Of a stretch of DNA of 64,000 nt, positions 1 to 12,257 are shown piece by piece. The stretch comes from Cenococcum geophilum 1.58. Its lineage: Eukaryota > Ascomycota > Dothideomycetes > Gloniales > Gloniaceae. The number at the start of each line of letters is the position of its first letter. The stretch's first letter is position 1. The translations under genes and the position numbers were made by a program. The stretch spans positions 682,001-746,000 of the forward strand of contig KV748202.1 of the NCBI GenBank assembly GCA_001692895.1. Direction: 5' to 3'. The notes under the pieces were generated by a model that was given only the letters and a program-made list of their open reading frames with translations, did not search any database and was not told the DNA's origin.

Positions 1-1379
1 ATCTAAATATAGTTATAATAGGATTCCCGCTATAACTTTATTAGAAGCATCCGTTTTTAGCATTAACTTAAGGTCCAGGTTATAGTAATAAGGGATTAGA
101 GAGGAAATAAGCCGATCTTTTAACTCTCTAAAGGCTTTTATATGGTTATTATTAAAGATAAAAGGCGTATCTTTCCGGGTAAGTTGTATAAGAGGCCTTG
201 TTATAACTCTATAGTTACGGATAAACTAGTAATAGAAATTATAAAACCTAAGGAAGGACTAAATCCCTTTTACTATATAAGGGGGCTTCTAGTTGCAGAT
301 TACCTCTACCTTCTTAAGGTTGACCTTAATTTCTTCTATAGTTACAATAAACCTGAGGTACTTTATACGTTTTACCCTAAACTTGCATTTCTTAATATTA
401 ACTTATAAGCCTGCATTCTATAGTCTCTCTAGGACCTTCTTAATATAAACTTAATATTTAAGTTCGTTATTTAAGTATATAAGAATGTCATCTAAGTATA
501 ACGTATAGAATTCGTCTAGGTCATTAAAAAGAACGTTATTTATATACCTTTGGTATATAGCTAATCCGTTTATTAGTCTAAAAGGAAGAACTTTATATTT
601 ATAGGAACTATAATAGGTATAGAATGTTATTAAATCTTTAAATACGGGGTTTATTCTAATTTAGTAGAAAGCTTAACGGATATTGAGTTTAGTAAAGATC
701 TTTACCCGGCTTAAATATATAAGGGTCTTATTAATTAAAGGAATAGGATACTAATCCTTTTAAGTAATAGCGTTTAGCTTTTAATAGTTAATGTAAAAGC
801 AAAGGCCTCTATTAGGCTTTTTTATAAATAGGATAGGGGAAGTAAAAGGGGCTTAACTTAGCTCAATAAACCCTTTATCTAGGTTATTAATTATTAGTAA
901 AGGGGGCTATAACCTAGTAAGTTATTGGCTTTTAATTAAATCTTATAATTATATGTCTGGTAAAGGGGTAACTTATTTAAAGCTGCCTTTAAGAATATAT
1001 CCTTATAATTTATATAAATAGTAAAAAGGAGGCGTTTAACTAGTTTCTCGTTAGTCTCCTTAGCTAGCTCTTCCTCCCTATTATTAATAATTTAGTTAAT
1101 TTTATATAGGCTTGCTATAAAGACCTTATTATCCTTTTAGTATATATTAAAGTGGAACGCTATAGCGCTAATTGCGGCAATGTCTACGGTAGGGGGGTTA
1201 TATAATAATAGGGGTGTATATAACTTTGTAGACTTCTAGGGTATTAGCGTTATTATTACTTCTTTTAGCTTCTATTGTATCTTTTAGAGGTTATCCCTTA
1301 TATCCTATTAATGCGTTCTTTTCTATACTGGTTAGATCTACGTAATTTAGATATCGTCTATATTACTATCTATCCTACT
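1..1379 (-). mobile_element. Gypsy-type LTR retrotransposon, pol part (outer element, RIP-degraded)
   Basis: Read on the minus strand, this is the reverse transcriptase region of a Ty3/Gypsy element. The catalytic box reads YLDDILIY at 475-498, preceded by LPFRLINGLAIYQRYIN, and an upstream block CFYINY*KLNAIT*KD (about 770-830) matches the usual CVDYRKLNAITKKD motif. Many stops are TAA/TAG where Q, W or R codons are expected, and CpA/TpG are scarce, so RIP is the likely cause. The gag and protease of the same element appear at 9934-12257, also on the minus strand. The two parts are separated exactly by the Gypsy element at 1380-9933. The pol 3' end and 3' LTR lie beyond base 1. The small open frame at 142-408 (+) runs antisense to this pol and is probably accidental. 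Confidence 0.9.
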
Positions 1380-1806
1380 TATTACGGACGCTTTAAGTAC
1401 AATGTTACGACTACTTAGAAGAGAGTTAGAAGAAGCTAGTTAGTTAATATAAGCACGGTCTAGGATAGAGCCGATAGAGCTATATAACGAGGAATGGTAA
1501 CTAAGGTCACGTGACGTAATCTATATAATCTGTAGGATCTATAGGATCCGTAATAGAGTAGATAGAGCATACGTACATTACGTATAAAAAGGATTTCATA
1601 GGAGTACGGTTGTGTATTTAAGGACCCTTAATCCCTACCTAGATAGTTCCTTCCTTATAGTAATTCTCAGAATATAATTAGAGTTAATCTGTTAGGCAAC
1701 CACTCTACCAGTTATTATTACGTTGTTAACTACTATTCTTTGCATTTACTATATACCTAGCCTAATAACGAGCCTACTATAGTTCTTGCTACAAGGTTCT
1801 ATTATA
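1380..1806 (+). repeat. 5' LTR of Gypsy element 1380-9933
   Basis: This 427-bp repeat matches 9507-9933 along its full length. The differences are almost all C/T or G/A, as RIP would give. It begins TATTAC (probably TGTTAC before mutation) and ends GGTTCTATTATA, against GGTTCCGTTACA in the 3' copy. Confidence 0.93.
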
Positions 1807-4800
1807 TAATTACTACCTAGTTACAGTATTAAATAACAGAAAGTCAAATAATATGCCACTAAAAGCAGCCACTATAACGCTATTGACGGCGGCAACTATA
1901 TTAAGATTAGGTAACGACACTAGTATAGCAGATACTAACTTATAGCAACCTATAACGGTTAGATAGCTATAAGAGATAGTTAACTAGCTAATAGAAAATA
2001 ATATAATATTAGAAAATAGGCTTAATAAAATCGGAGCAGCGAAGATTAAATTACCCTTAATTAAAAGGTACTCGGGTAAAAAGTTAAAGCTTAAGGGATT
2101 TCTTACGTAAATGTACTTTAAGGTTATATAGGAAGGGGTAAAACTACTAATACCTATAGATCGAATAGCCTATACAGGACTGTTCCTATTAGGAAGAGCA
2201 CTTAAGTAGTTTAAGCCTTATCTTACGGAGATAGGCAAATAGAATAACGACTACTAACTAAAAGGTGCGATTTATATTCTTAAGCTAGGAAGGGTTCGCA
2301 AAGCGACTTATATAAGTATTTAGAGACCTAAAGGCAGTAACTATAATAAAAAGAAAACTCTAAAACATTATATAACGAACCTTAGCAATTAAGTATATAA
2401 CGTAATTCCAGATATTAGTAATATAAGTAGAGTGGAATAATAAGGCGCTTATAGCATAGTATAAATAGAGACTTAAGGCTAAAGTCTAGGATATAATTAT
2501 CCTAATAAAAGATACGGAAACCCTATATAAATTAATAGATTAAGTAATTAAGATTAATAATTAGATCTACTAAAGGGAATAGGCTAAGAGAGGTTAGGAT
2601 AGAGTTCTATAGTTATATAAGGCGTAAAGCACGCAACGACCAAAGCTAAGTTAAAAACTATAGTATAGCGTAGAGCTAATAGACCTAAGTAGTACTAGAG
2701 AATTTAGAAAGTAGAATAAGAAATTATAAAAACCTAGAGGATAAGGATTAAGTAATTAGAGGTCTAAGGAGTAAAGGCTAAATTAGGGATCTTAGCAGCA
2801 AAAGATATTTAGGCGGACTCTATAGTAAGAAAAATGGTTTAAAGAAGGAGCTTATATAAATTGCGGAAAATAGGGTTATTATATTAGAAACTATAAAAGT
2901 AGTTAGAGTTACTATATAGTAAAAGGAATAAGATTAGTAGACAATATATATATAGAGGGACGATAATATACTATAAGGAATAAAAAAATATTTAATTAAA
3001 AGTTTTGCGTTTTATTATAATAACGTATACCAAATTTATAAAAACGCTAAGTATAGCGTAAGCTATTAGCTATAAGAGCCACACTTAGCGAAGTATAAAG
3101 GAACTAATAAACTAGTTCGCAAATCGGATATTAAGGATAATAAATTTAATAAAGGCGAGATATTTTATAATAATAAGGTAATAAAGGCGGTTTACTAAAA
3201 ATACGTAGCTATTAGAGATGTTATACTAAAGGTAGAGGATAATTCTACTATAGAATAGGGAATATTAGTAGGGATTAAGACCCCGCTAGATACGATGTCT
3301 ATTACTTCGCAAGACGTAAGAAAAGTAGGTTAGTGAACTACTTTAGCACTTAATAAAGGCAAAAGGCCGCAAGCTTAAGATTCTTAAGATAAGATACAAG
3401 ACAACTAAGACTCTTAAGACGAGATAAGGTAAGCTTAAGGACCTATAACAGACGATAACCGATAGAGTAGAGTAATAGCTTAGTTTAGTAACATATAAAT
3501 GAGCTTAGGACGAAGTTTCCTAAAGGCATAAGATTCTTAAGACGAGATAAGTAAGATTTAAGACTCTTAAGATGAGATAAGAACACTAAGTAAGCCTAGT
3601 TAAACTAAGGCTAGAGCTAAGCTTAAGTTAAAAGTAAGCTTAAGATTAAAGAATCTAAGGGATTAAGAATTTAGAGTACGAATAAAGATACCCATAAGTA
3701 AAAGATAAGGGATTAGAGAATCCGCAATATAAATAGCAGTTAGGCTAGGAGACAGATATATAGACCTAAAAAACTTACTAGAAGAACGTAGTGTTTGGCC
3801 TAAAGATCGGAATGCTAATTCTAAGATTAAGAAGTAAGAAGACTTTAAGGATCCGTTAGTAAGACGTAAACTAAAAGAAACTATAGAAGAATTTAAGTAA
3901 AGAATTATCGCATGGCAAGAATAAAAACTAGATAAGAGATCTAGCATATTAGGACGTATAAGGGACAGAGTACTAGTATAAAGAATTACTAATAGGCCTA
4001 GGGTAAGCACACTAAAAGCTAAGTAGCTTACTAAACTAGAAAACGAAGAGGATCTAAAAATCCCTACTAGGTTTAAAGAACAATATACTAAAGGCTATTA
4101 TAATATAGTAATAAGAAGATACTTCCTTACGGATAAGCCGTATATACTCTAACAGCTGTACTAAAAGTAGTATAGGCAGCAATATAATAATAAGTAGGAA
4201 GATTTCTCTATATAGTTAGATAAATAAGTTATTTAAGACCACCTAATTATAGAAAAGGCTATAACTTATATTAAATGAGCCTTAATTATAATATTAAAGG
4301 ATCTAGAGGAACAATTAGAGGACTAAAGAAGTAAAAGATATATCTTAGTACTTACAAATAAAGTTATAACATTTAGATTAGTATAATAGAGGTTTAAACT
4401 TAAAAATAAAGATAAGTTAAGAGTTAGCCTAAAGCACCTAGTATACTATACGCTATTATAGATTATATATATAAATAATATGTGCGAAATATATAAAAAC
4501 CTAAAGGAAAAGAATTGGAAGTACTTTATAAGAATATATTAGGCGCTAGATAAGCGATAATATAGGAATGCTAAGTATATATATAGCTAGCATCTAACAG
4601 AAGTTTAAGAGTTAGGAGACTTAATACTTTAACCAAAAAGATTCCTTATAGAAGAATACTTAAACGGATAATAGTAGTAGGAATACCTAGAGAATACGTA
4701 TTTATAGTATATTAAAGATAAAAAGCAAACTAGGTATTAGCTAAAGAGTAAGCTAAACGTATAAGGATTAAGCAGCTAATAGTTAGAAAAAGTAGAGGCC

Positions 4801-5306
4801 TATAGGACTAGAGGGAGCTAGTAGTAGAGCCTTAGACCCTTAAAGGAATTTAAGGACAACACCTAAATTTACGAGTTAAGTAGTAAGATTAGCAGTTTAA
4901 AGCGCTAGTAGATAGTAGAGTAACGCGAAACTATATCTTACTAGTAGTAGTTAAGAGAATAGAATTACCTTATAGATAGAAGGAGTAACCTTACCTATTA
5001 GTTACAATTTTAGGAGATCTAATAGCCTATAGAGGAGGGATTATTAATCTTAAAACAGGACCTATTTAGATAACTATTAAAGGGAGATAAATTAAGATAT
5101 CTTTTAATATCCTACTATTAGGACGGGATAAGGCAGTACTAGGAATGCCTTAGTTACAGGAATATAATCTAGAGATTAATTAGATTACAGGACAGGTTAA
5201 TATTAGAGATACTTAATAATATAAAATGCGATAGCAAACTAAGTTAGTATGGTACTAAGTTAGAGCGATATATAAAGAAACTAAGCAAGGCTTAAGTTAT
5301 ATACTA

Positions 5307-5966
5307 ACAGGCTTGTTACTCAATCAATTCAATTCAATTGAGGCCTTGAATTGATTGAATTGAAAGCTTTGTAAGCAGAAGGTTCGGTTGATTGAATTGA
5401 TTGATTCAATATTGAAACGATTGCAATTAATTGCAACTACGTAGTAGTTAGTAATTATCACGAGTCTCGGCATAGTGTTGATGCAGGGGGGCCTACCTGG
5501 CGGCGCCCGAATCGCTTTCTACCGTCGTTTCCGTCGCTCCTGCCGTTAATATAGGTCTATCGCGAGTCTTGGCATAGTGTTGAGTTACTATCCTGTTGTG
5601 TACCCCCTGTTCATAGTGGTAATAGAATTGATATTGTTGGTGGGCAAATCTAGTTATAAAACTTTTCTTACCTGTCAAGATCCCGGCGATAATGTGATAG
5701 TGTAAACAACGAGTAATGCTCGGGTAACCCTTTTTTGGTAAGGGGGTCTAAGAATAATAAGGTTTAAAGCATTATTATATGTTATGTTCAGCATATTTCT
5801 ATATAATATTAAAAGATTCAATATTTATCAATCAATTCAATTCAACTAGAACCTCTATATTGATTGAGTTGCCAAGCCAGCGAGCTCTCAGTTGATTGAA
5901 TTGATTGAGACTTGGCATTCAATTCAATTCAATATTAAAACCTGGGTGATTGAATAACAAGCCTGT
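5307..5966. mobile_element. 660-bp terminal-inverted-repeat element (MITE-like) inside Gypsy
   Basis: The ends are 20-bp inverted repeats with one mismatch, starting ACAGGCTTGTTA at 5307 and its complement TAACAAGCCTGT at 5955-5966. ATACTA is directly repeated on both sides (5301-5306 and 5967-5972) and is probably the target duplication. The interior is not RIP-like: CA, TG and CG dinucleotides are common. Subterminal copies of GATTGAATTGATT-type motifs lie in both orientations near each end. No transposase is visible; a 61-codon frame at 5493-5678 (-) resembles nothing known. The element is non-autonomous and younger than the decay of its host. I cannot assign a superfamily, and a 6-bp duplication does not fit the common ones cleanly. 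Confidence 0.85.
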
Positions 5967-8900
5967 ATACTAAAGAGATACTATAAGTATAGTAAGAAAC
6001 TATAGTCACTAGAAAGTGAAAAGCTAGTAGATTATACGGTATAGGATTATAAGATAGAGTTAGAACCAGGAATAAGTTTAAAATTCTTTTTAATTTATAA
6101 GCTTACTAAAGAAGAAGGTAGAGCACTTAAAGAGTTTATCTAAGAAAACTTATAAAAAGGATATATTAGACCATCGCAGTTATTAGCGGGTTATCTAGTA
6201 CTATTTATACTAAAGAAGAAAAGAAAACTTAGGTTATGCATCGACTATAGACAGTTAAATAGCAGTACTTAAAAGGATAGGTATCTTTTACCCTTAATTA
6301 GTAAAATCTAAGATAGGATAAGTAATATATAAATCTTTACAAAGATAGATCTAAGATAGGCGTACTATTAGATTAGAATTAAGGAAGGTAATGAATAAAA
6401 AGCAGCCTTTAGATCGAAGGAAGGACTATATAAACTATTAGTTATATAATTTAGGCTTATAAACGCACTAGCAACGTTCTAGAAGCGTATTAATAATATA
6501 TTAGGAGAATACTTAGATGAATTTGTTATAGTATACCTTAATGACATTATTATCTACTTAATAACTAAGGAAGAATACGGGGAACACGTTAAATGGGTCT
6601 TAAAGAGACTATAAAAGGAATAGATACTAGTAGCAATTAAGAAATGCGAGTTTTTTTACTAGGAAGACTAATTTTATTAGATTTATTATTAAACTAGGCT
6701 AACTTAGTATAGATCTAAAGAAGATTGAGGCTATAGTGAATTAGTAAGAACTAGAGAATGTTACACAGTTAAAATTGTTTCTAGGGTTTTACAATTACTG
6801 TAGAAGGTTTATAGCGCAATAGTTAAAGAATATTAAACCATTTACGCAATTAATAAAGAAAGAAGAACTATAGGTATAGGGAGAGGAGTAATAAGAGTTA
6901 TTTAAAAAAGTTAAAAAGTTATTTACCTAGGAGCCAGTTCTTAAGATCTATTAACTAGGACTAGAGACGGTTATAGAAACGGATGTATTAGACTATATAC
7001 TAGGGGCGTGCTTTATATAATAATACTAAGATAGATAGTACCTAGTGGCATACTATAGTTGAAAGATAACACTACTAGAGTTAAACTACGATATCTATAA
7101 TAAGGAGTTGTTAAGTATAGTTATAGTATTAAAGAAATAGAGAGCATTCTTATAAGGCATAGAGAAACTATTTATAGTTAAAACAGACTATAAAAACCTA
7201 ATAGGATTCCTAATAATAAAGGAACTTAATTAAAAATAAGTTAGATAGGCAGAAATGCTTATAGAATACTATTTTAAGATTTAATATATTAAGGGTACAG
7301 ATAACACAAAAGTAGACGCTTTAAGTTAAAAGGCTAAACTATAAAGCAATGAAAAGCTATTAGGGGCTTTACTACAAAAAGACACAGACGGATTAATTAG
7401 GTATAATTATCTAAAAATTATAGTAACTTAAGAAGAACTAGATAGAGTTTATAAGTTACTAGAAAGCTTTTAGGTATAAAGAATTCTAAAAGTATAGCTA
7501 GAAGATCTATAGATAGATATATATAAAAATTAAGAAGTAAAGTATATCCTAAAAAGTATAGCAGAGTAATTTATAGAAGATTTCTATAAGGGAATAACTT
7601 AAGGATATAATAGGGCTACGGGCTTAGTAATAAGACTCTAAAAAGAGTATATTATTAATAGAATCTAGAATATTATAAGAAAAGTAATAAAGGAATATCT
7701 AGATTGCTAAAGAAATAAACTAACGAGGTATAAGCTATATGGAGGGCTATAACCTATTAAAATACTAGAGAGACTATAGGAGGTTATATTATAGGACTTT
7801 ATTATAAAGTTGCTAAAGTTAAGAGATCCTATTACTGGATAAGATTATAACGCGATCTTAGTAATAGTAAATAAGCTTATAAAGTAGGGATACTTTATAG
7901 CATATACAGAAGAAATATTAGTAGAAGATGTCGCTAAAATCTATATTAAAGAAGTATTTATAAGATATAGAGTACTAAATAAGATTTATAACAGCATTTT
8001 AGAAGGTATTCTTAGCAGAGTAAGGAGTTTAAGTAGCAACTTCTACCGTATATTATCTGTAGACAGACGGTTAAATAGAAAGATTAAATTAGACGCTAAA
8101 ATAGTATTTAAGGCATTATATTAATTATATATAGAATAATTGGATATTGCTATTACTAGTTATATAGTTTGCATACAATATAATACCTTAAGAAGGAATA
8201 GGTATATTACTATTTAAGGCGAATTATAGATATAAGCTAAGAATATCGTTGTTACTATAGTAAGCAAAGAAAATAAGTAGTATAGCTAAAGAAAGAATAA
8301 AGACGTTAATAAATCTTTATATAGACCTTATAGAATTAGTAAAGGAAGTATAAAAGAGAATAAAAAAGTACTATAATACTAAGAGATCTAAGGGACTAGA
8401 TCTTAAGGAGGGAGATAAAGTATAGTTACTATATAAAAATTTTAAGAGTTAACGACTAAGTAAGAAGTTAGACCACGTTAGACTAGGACCTTTTAAAATT
8501 ATATAAAGGTTTTTACTAGTTATATTTAAGTTAAACCTACTAACTAAGATAAAGATCTACCTTATATAGTATATTATAATGCTAGAGCTAGTATATAGGA
8601 ATATTAAGCTACTAGTTTATAAAGTAGATATATATAAAGGATAGAAAGAGAATAAATAGTAAGTTTTAAAGATCGTTAGTTATAAGGACATTAACAATAA
8701 AATATAGTATAAGGTTAAGTAGATAGGCTACACTAAGACTACCTAGGAACTACTAGAGAATTTAAAGAACGCTATAAGAAAGGTATAGGAGTATTAGAAG
8801 AAATTAGGTTAGGCAGCATTAATAAAGAAAAATTGCTAAAAAATAAGTTACTTAAGGGGGACCTAAGAAGAGCAGTTACCGAACTACTCAGATCTATTTT

Positions 8901-9506
8901 CTTCTCTATTAGAGGAGAATCTATTCTTTTATTACTAAGTTTCTATAAACCTTCTTAAGACGGATTAACTGAGTAAACGCCGTAAGATAAGACTTAAGGG
9001 CCCGTTGCTAAGCTTCGGCAGTCTCCTGTTTAGTATTACAAAAATAGCGCAACTTTACTAGGGTAATAGATAGTTTATTATCTAGCTATATAGCAGCAGA
9101 TTAAATATAAAACCCTAAGATAAATTAATTAGAGGACTAGATAACTATTAAGAGTAATAGGTTATATATATTTAGCATTAGAGATAAAGCGAACGTCATA
9201 GGACAAACAAATATTCGCTTTAGTGCACTTTAAGTAAGAGGACGGTTGCCGTAAAGATAGACTTGCTAATATAATATAAACTAACCCCTCTTTTAAATAG
9301 CGAGAATATAGAGACAGTATAATCTCACTAAGAGATAATATTATAGTAATAGTGTGAATATAACAGGCAGTTAAAGAAGAAGAAATTACTTTAGGTATAA
9401 TAAGTAACAATATTAACCAAATTAATTAAACGGATATTACACCTCTAGTAAACGACTTAGAGATATTAAGGATCTTTAAGGACAAAGATAGAGAGGAGGG
9501 AGATAG

Positions 9507-9933
9507 TATTACAGACGCTTTAAGTACAATATTATAACTACTTAAAAGAGAGTTAAAAGAAGCTAGTTAGTTAATATAAGCACGGTCTAAAATAGAGCCG
9601 ATAGAGCTATATAACGAGGAATAGTAACTAAGGTTACGTGACGTAATCTATATAATCTATAGGATTTATAAGATCTATAATAGAGTAGATAGAGTATACG
9701 TATATTACGTATAAAAAGGATTTTATAGGAGTATAGTTATATATTTAAGGACCCTTAGTCCCTACCTAGATAGTTCCTTCCTTATAGTAATTCTCAGAAT
9801 ATAATTAGAGTTAATCTATTAGGCAACCACTCTACCAGTTATTATTACGTTGTTAACTACTGTTCTTTGCATTTCCTATACACCTAGCCTAATAACAAGC
9901 CCACCGTAGTTCTTGCTACAAGGTTCCGTTACA
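9507..9933 (+). repeat. 3' LTR of Gypsy element 1380-9933
   Basis: This is the second copy of the 427-bp LTR. It begins TATTACAGAC directly after a purine tract, ends CCGTTACA, and is followed by the target duplication CTACT. It is somewhat more mutated than the 5' copy (for example, the GAATGG of the 5' copy reads GAATAG here). Confidence 0.93.
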
Positions 9934-12257
9934 CTACTTTTATATATAGAGTCTTCTTTAAATATAGCGCTTTAGGAGAGTATCTTTATTAATATAGAGT
10001 TCTCTCTAGCTTTATAGCGGGCGTCTTCTTAAGTAAAGGCTAGGTTACGGGCCTAGACATTTTACTAGTAAGTAGGGTTAGCCTTTACGGCTAGTATCTT
10101 ATGGTTAGTTTAGATTTCCCTAATAAAAAAGGGCAACTTTAGTCTATCCTCCGGCTAGATAAACTATCTTTATTATATATTTAGCTAAATATTAAAATAG
10201 GACATCTATTTTTGTCTAAGGATTATATTATAGGACCCTAGGTCTAGGATATAAAAAGGGATACTATATTAGCGTTATCTATTAAGAGTAATATATAACT
10301 TTAAGATATAGGTAACCGGCCGACCGGCTTAGCCGTTATAGCCTTTTACCTAAATAGGCTTCTCTAGTTGGATGGCTTCTATATTTAGAAACTTAGTAAT
10401 ATTATTTATATAAGTAGTATTTATAAAGGCGAAGCTATTTGCTCTAGTATTAATTAGGGCGGTTATATTAACTTTATATCTATTTTAAGATACTATATAT
10501 AAACCGTAAAATACTTTCCACCTATTAACTAACTAAAATTAATCTCTTTAAGATTAATAGGGTACTCTAGGGGGGAGTCTTTCCCTAGGGTTCTTTTTTT
10601 CCTAACTTGTTAGACGTTTCTTCTACCTCTATTTCCTTAATATTACCTATATCCTTTAGCTCCGAGCAAGATAAGGTAAAGTAATTCTCCTTATTACAGT
10701 TATAGCACATAGCTAAGGTAGGGTAATTAGAGTATTACGGCGAATACTAGTTAATAGCGTGGTATATAGCTAGTTAGGCGTTACTTACTAGTGCGTAGTA
10801 ATAACCGCTTTTAGTATAAGAGTAATTATAGCTTGTCTTCCTACTCTAGCTTTTATAGGGGTGGCTAATAAGTTCTAATCACTATAGAGTTGCTTCTGCC
10901 GATTAGGATAAGCTTTAATCTACTTTAGTTTTAAGTCTAATAATAGGTAATAAGCTATAAGTCTGTTGTAAGTTAGTAGGTTATTTAAGGTTATAGCGAT
11001 CTTTTCTTATAGCCGAATTATTAGCTTATTATATAGGTCTAATTGGTAGTTCTTAAGGGGAACTTAGCCTTCTCCTATAAGGTATAGGAATTAAGTCTAA
11101 AATTTAGCAAAGGGTTAGTTTAGTTTTATTATTAGGCAATTATAGTTATACTAGGCGTCCCGTACTTTATTTAGGTTAATATAAATAGCCGCTAGGTGCT
11201 ATATTATCTTATTAATAGATATAAATTAGATAGGGGACTCGTCCTTAAACTTGGCTTAAAGGTGCTATTAGGTGTCCCTAGTAGTTTAACTACAGAGGTA
11301 AAGCATTTTAGCTTCTTTAAAAAGGAAATAGTTATAGTTAATATAAAGCTTTCCTTATACTTAAATTCTTTAATTTTTAAAGGTAGGGTTTATCCTATTA
11401 GATAGTAGTAGGGGGTTAAAGAGCTTAACGGACTTTAATTACTTTATTATTATATCTATACTCCCTAGTATATTATATTTAGTAGAGTAAATAGGTTAAC
11501 TAGGGCTTTAAAAAGGAGAAGCTAGGCTATTTTATAGGGCCGCGAGGCTTTCTAGAATCTCTTATAGGGTCTCTTATATATTCCTTACCTCTAGATAATT
11601 AGCTTCCTAGTTAGCTATAAGGGCGCAAATCTACTTACGTACGTCTATAACGTTATTATTATCTTTAATTTCTAATCCTAATTGGATCTTAGGTTTCTCT
11701 TAGGTAAAGGCAGCTCTCTTAAATAAGCTAGCTTTAGGTGCTATTATTAACTTTTTAGGGTTTGTTGGTATTATATACTTTAGTTTTAATTCTAGGGGTA
11801 TAGGTTTAGTCCTATTTAGCTTATAAGGTAGGATATTATCTAGGCCTTCCTAGGCAATATAGAGTTGTTTTAGTGTCTAAGTATAGCGCGTTAACGCGTT
11901 ATTGCAGACGAAGTTTCTTTTAAGGTGGGATATTATTAAGGCCTTCCTAGGCAATATAGGGTAAGCATAGTATAATGTAATGGCTTATATAAATGCCTCT
12001 AAACTAAAGCTTGTAGAATACTATCTTATAAAGATACTAAGCTAAGGAGAAGGAAAGGGGGTCGCTAGGGCTAGTGTAAATAAATAAGTAGCGCGAGCCG
12101 CTAAGGCGCTAGTAGTAGGCGAGCTAATAGTAAAAAACAGTACCAGATAGTACGCGACAGTACGCGACAGTATGTAATAATATAAGATAGTAATAGGTGA
12201 CAGAATATGGCAGAATTTGGGTAAAATTTGGCAGGTAACGCGCTCTAGCGCCGTCAT
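9934..12257 (-). mobile_element. Gypsy-type retrotransposon, gag-protease part (outer element)
   Basis: On the minus strand a gag zinc knuckle is clear at 10666-10707: C-YN-C-NKEN-Y-FTLS-C, the CX2CX4HX4C motif with H changed to Y. Further along, at about 10423-10465, ALINTRANSFAFI matches the retropepsin active site ALIDTGAN with D to N and G to R changes. This completes the minus-strand element whose RT lies at 1-1379. The right end is uncertain. RIP-like sequence runs to about 12257, where TGACGGCGCTAG (read on the minus strand) could be the start of its 5' LTR, abutting the plus-strand Gypsy. A 22-bp stretch is repeated near 11845 and 11945. The frame at 12042-12257 (-) has no recognisable product. 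Confidence 0.8.

Larger units (their letters stand above)
1380..9933 (+). mobile_element. Full-length Gypsy chromovirus with both LTRs (RIP-degraded)
   Basis: Two 427-bp LTRs (1380-1806 and 9507-9933) bound the element, and the 5-bp target duplication CTACT flanks it (1375-1379 and 9934-9938). A purine-rich tract (about 9490-9506) precedes the 3' LTR. Domains in order: gag about 1.85-2.95 kb with a CCHC knuckle at 2853-2894, where H and two C are now Y; a basic low-complexity linker 3.3-3.9 kb; a protease-like region about 5.0-5.2 kb; RT with the catalytic box YLND (D to N) at 6534-6545; RNase H about 6.95-7.35 kb; integrase about 7.5-8.5 kb; a C-terminal chromodomain about 8.65-8.79 kb (YKVKWIGYTKTTWE). 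No frame is intact. It is inserted into the minus-strand Gypsy and is itself interrupted at 5307-5966. Confidence 0.95.

Noticed and set aside
142..408. 88-codon plus-strand open frame
   Set aside because: It runs antisense to a Gypsy RT with a clear YLDD box, and RIP sequence readily yields chance frames.
3663..4010. 115-codon minus-strand open frame
   Set aside because: It is antisense to the gag-pol linker of the plus-strand Gypsy and is Leu/Ser-rich without any domain.
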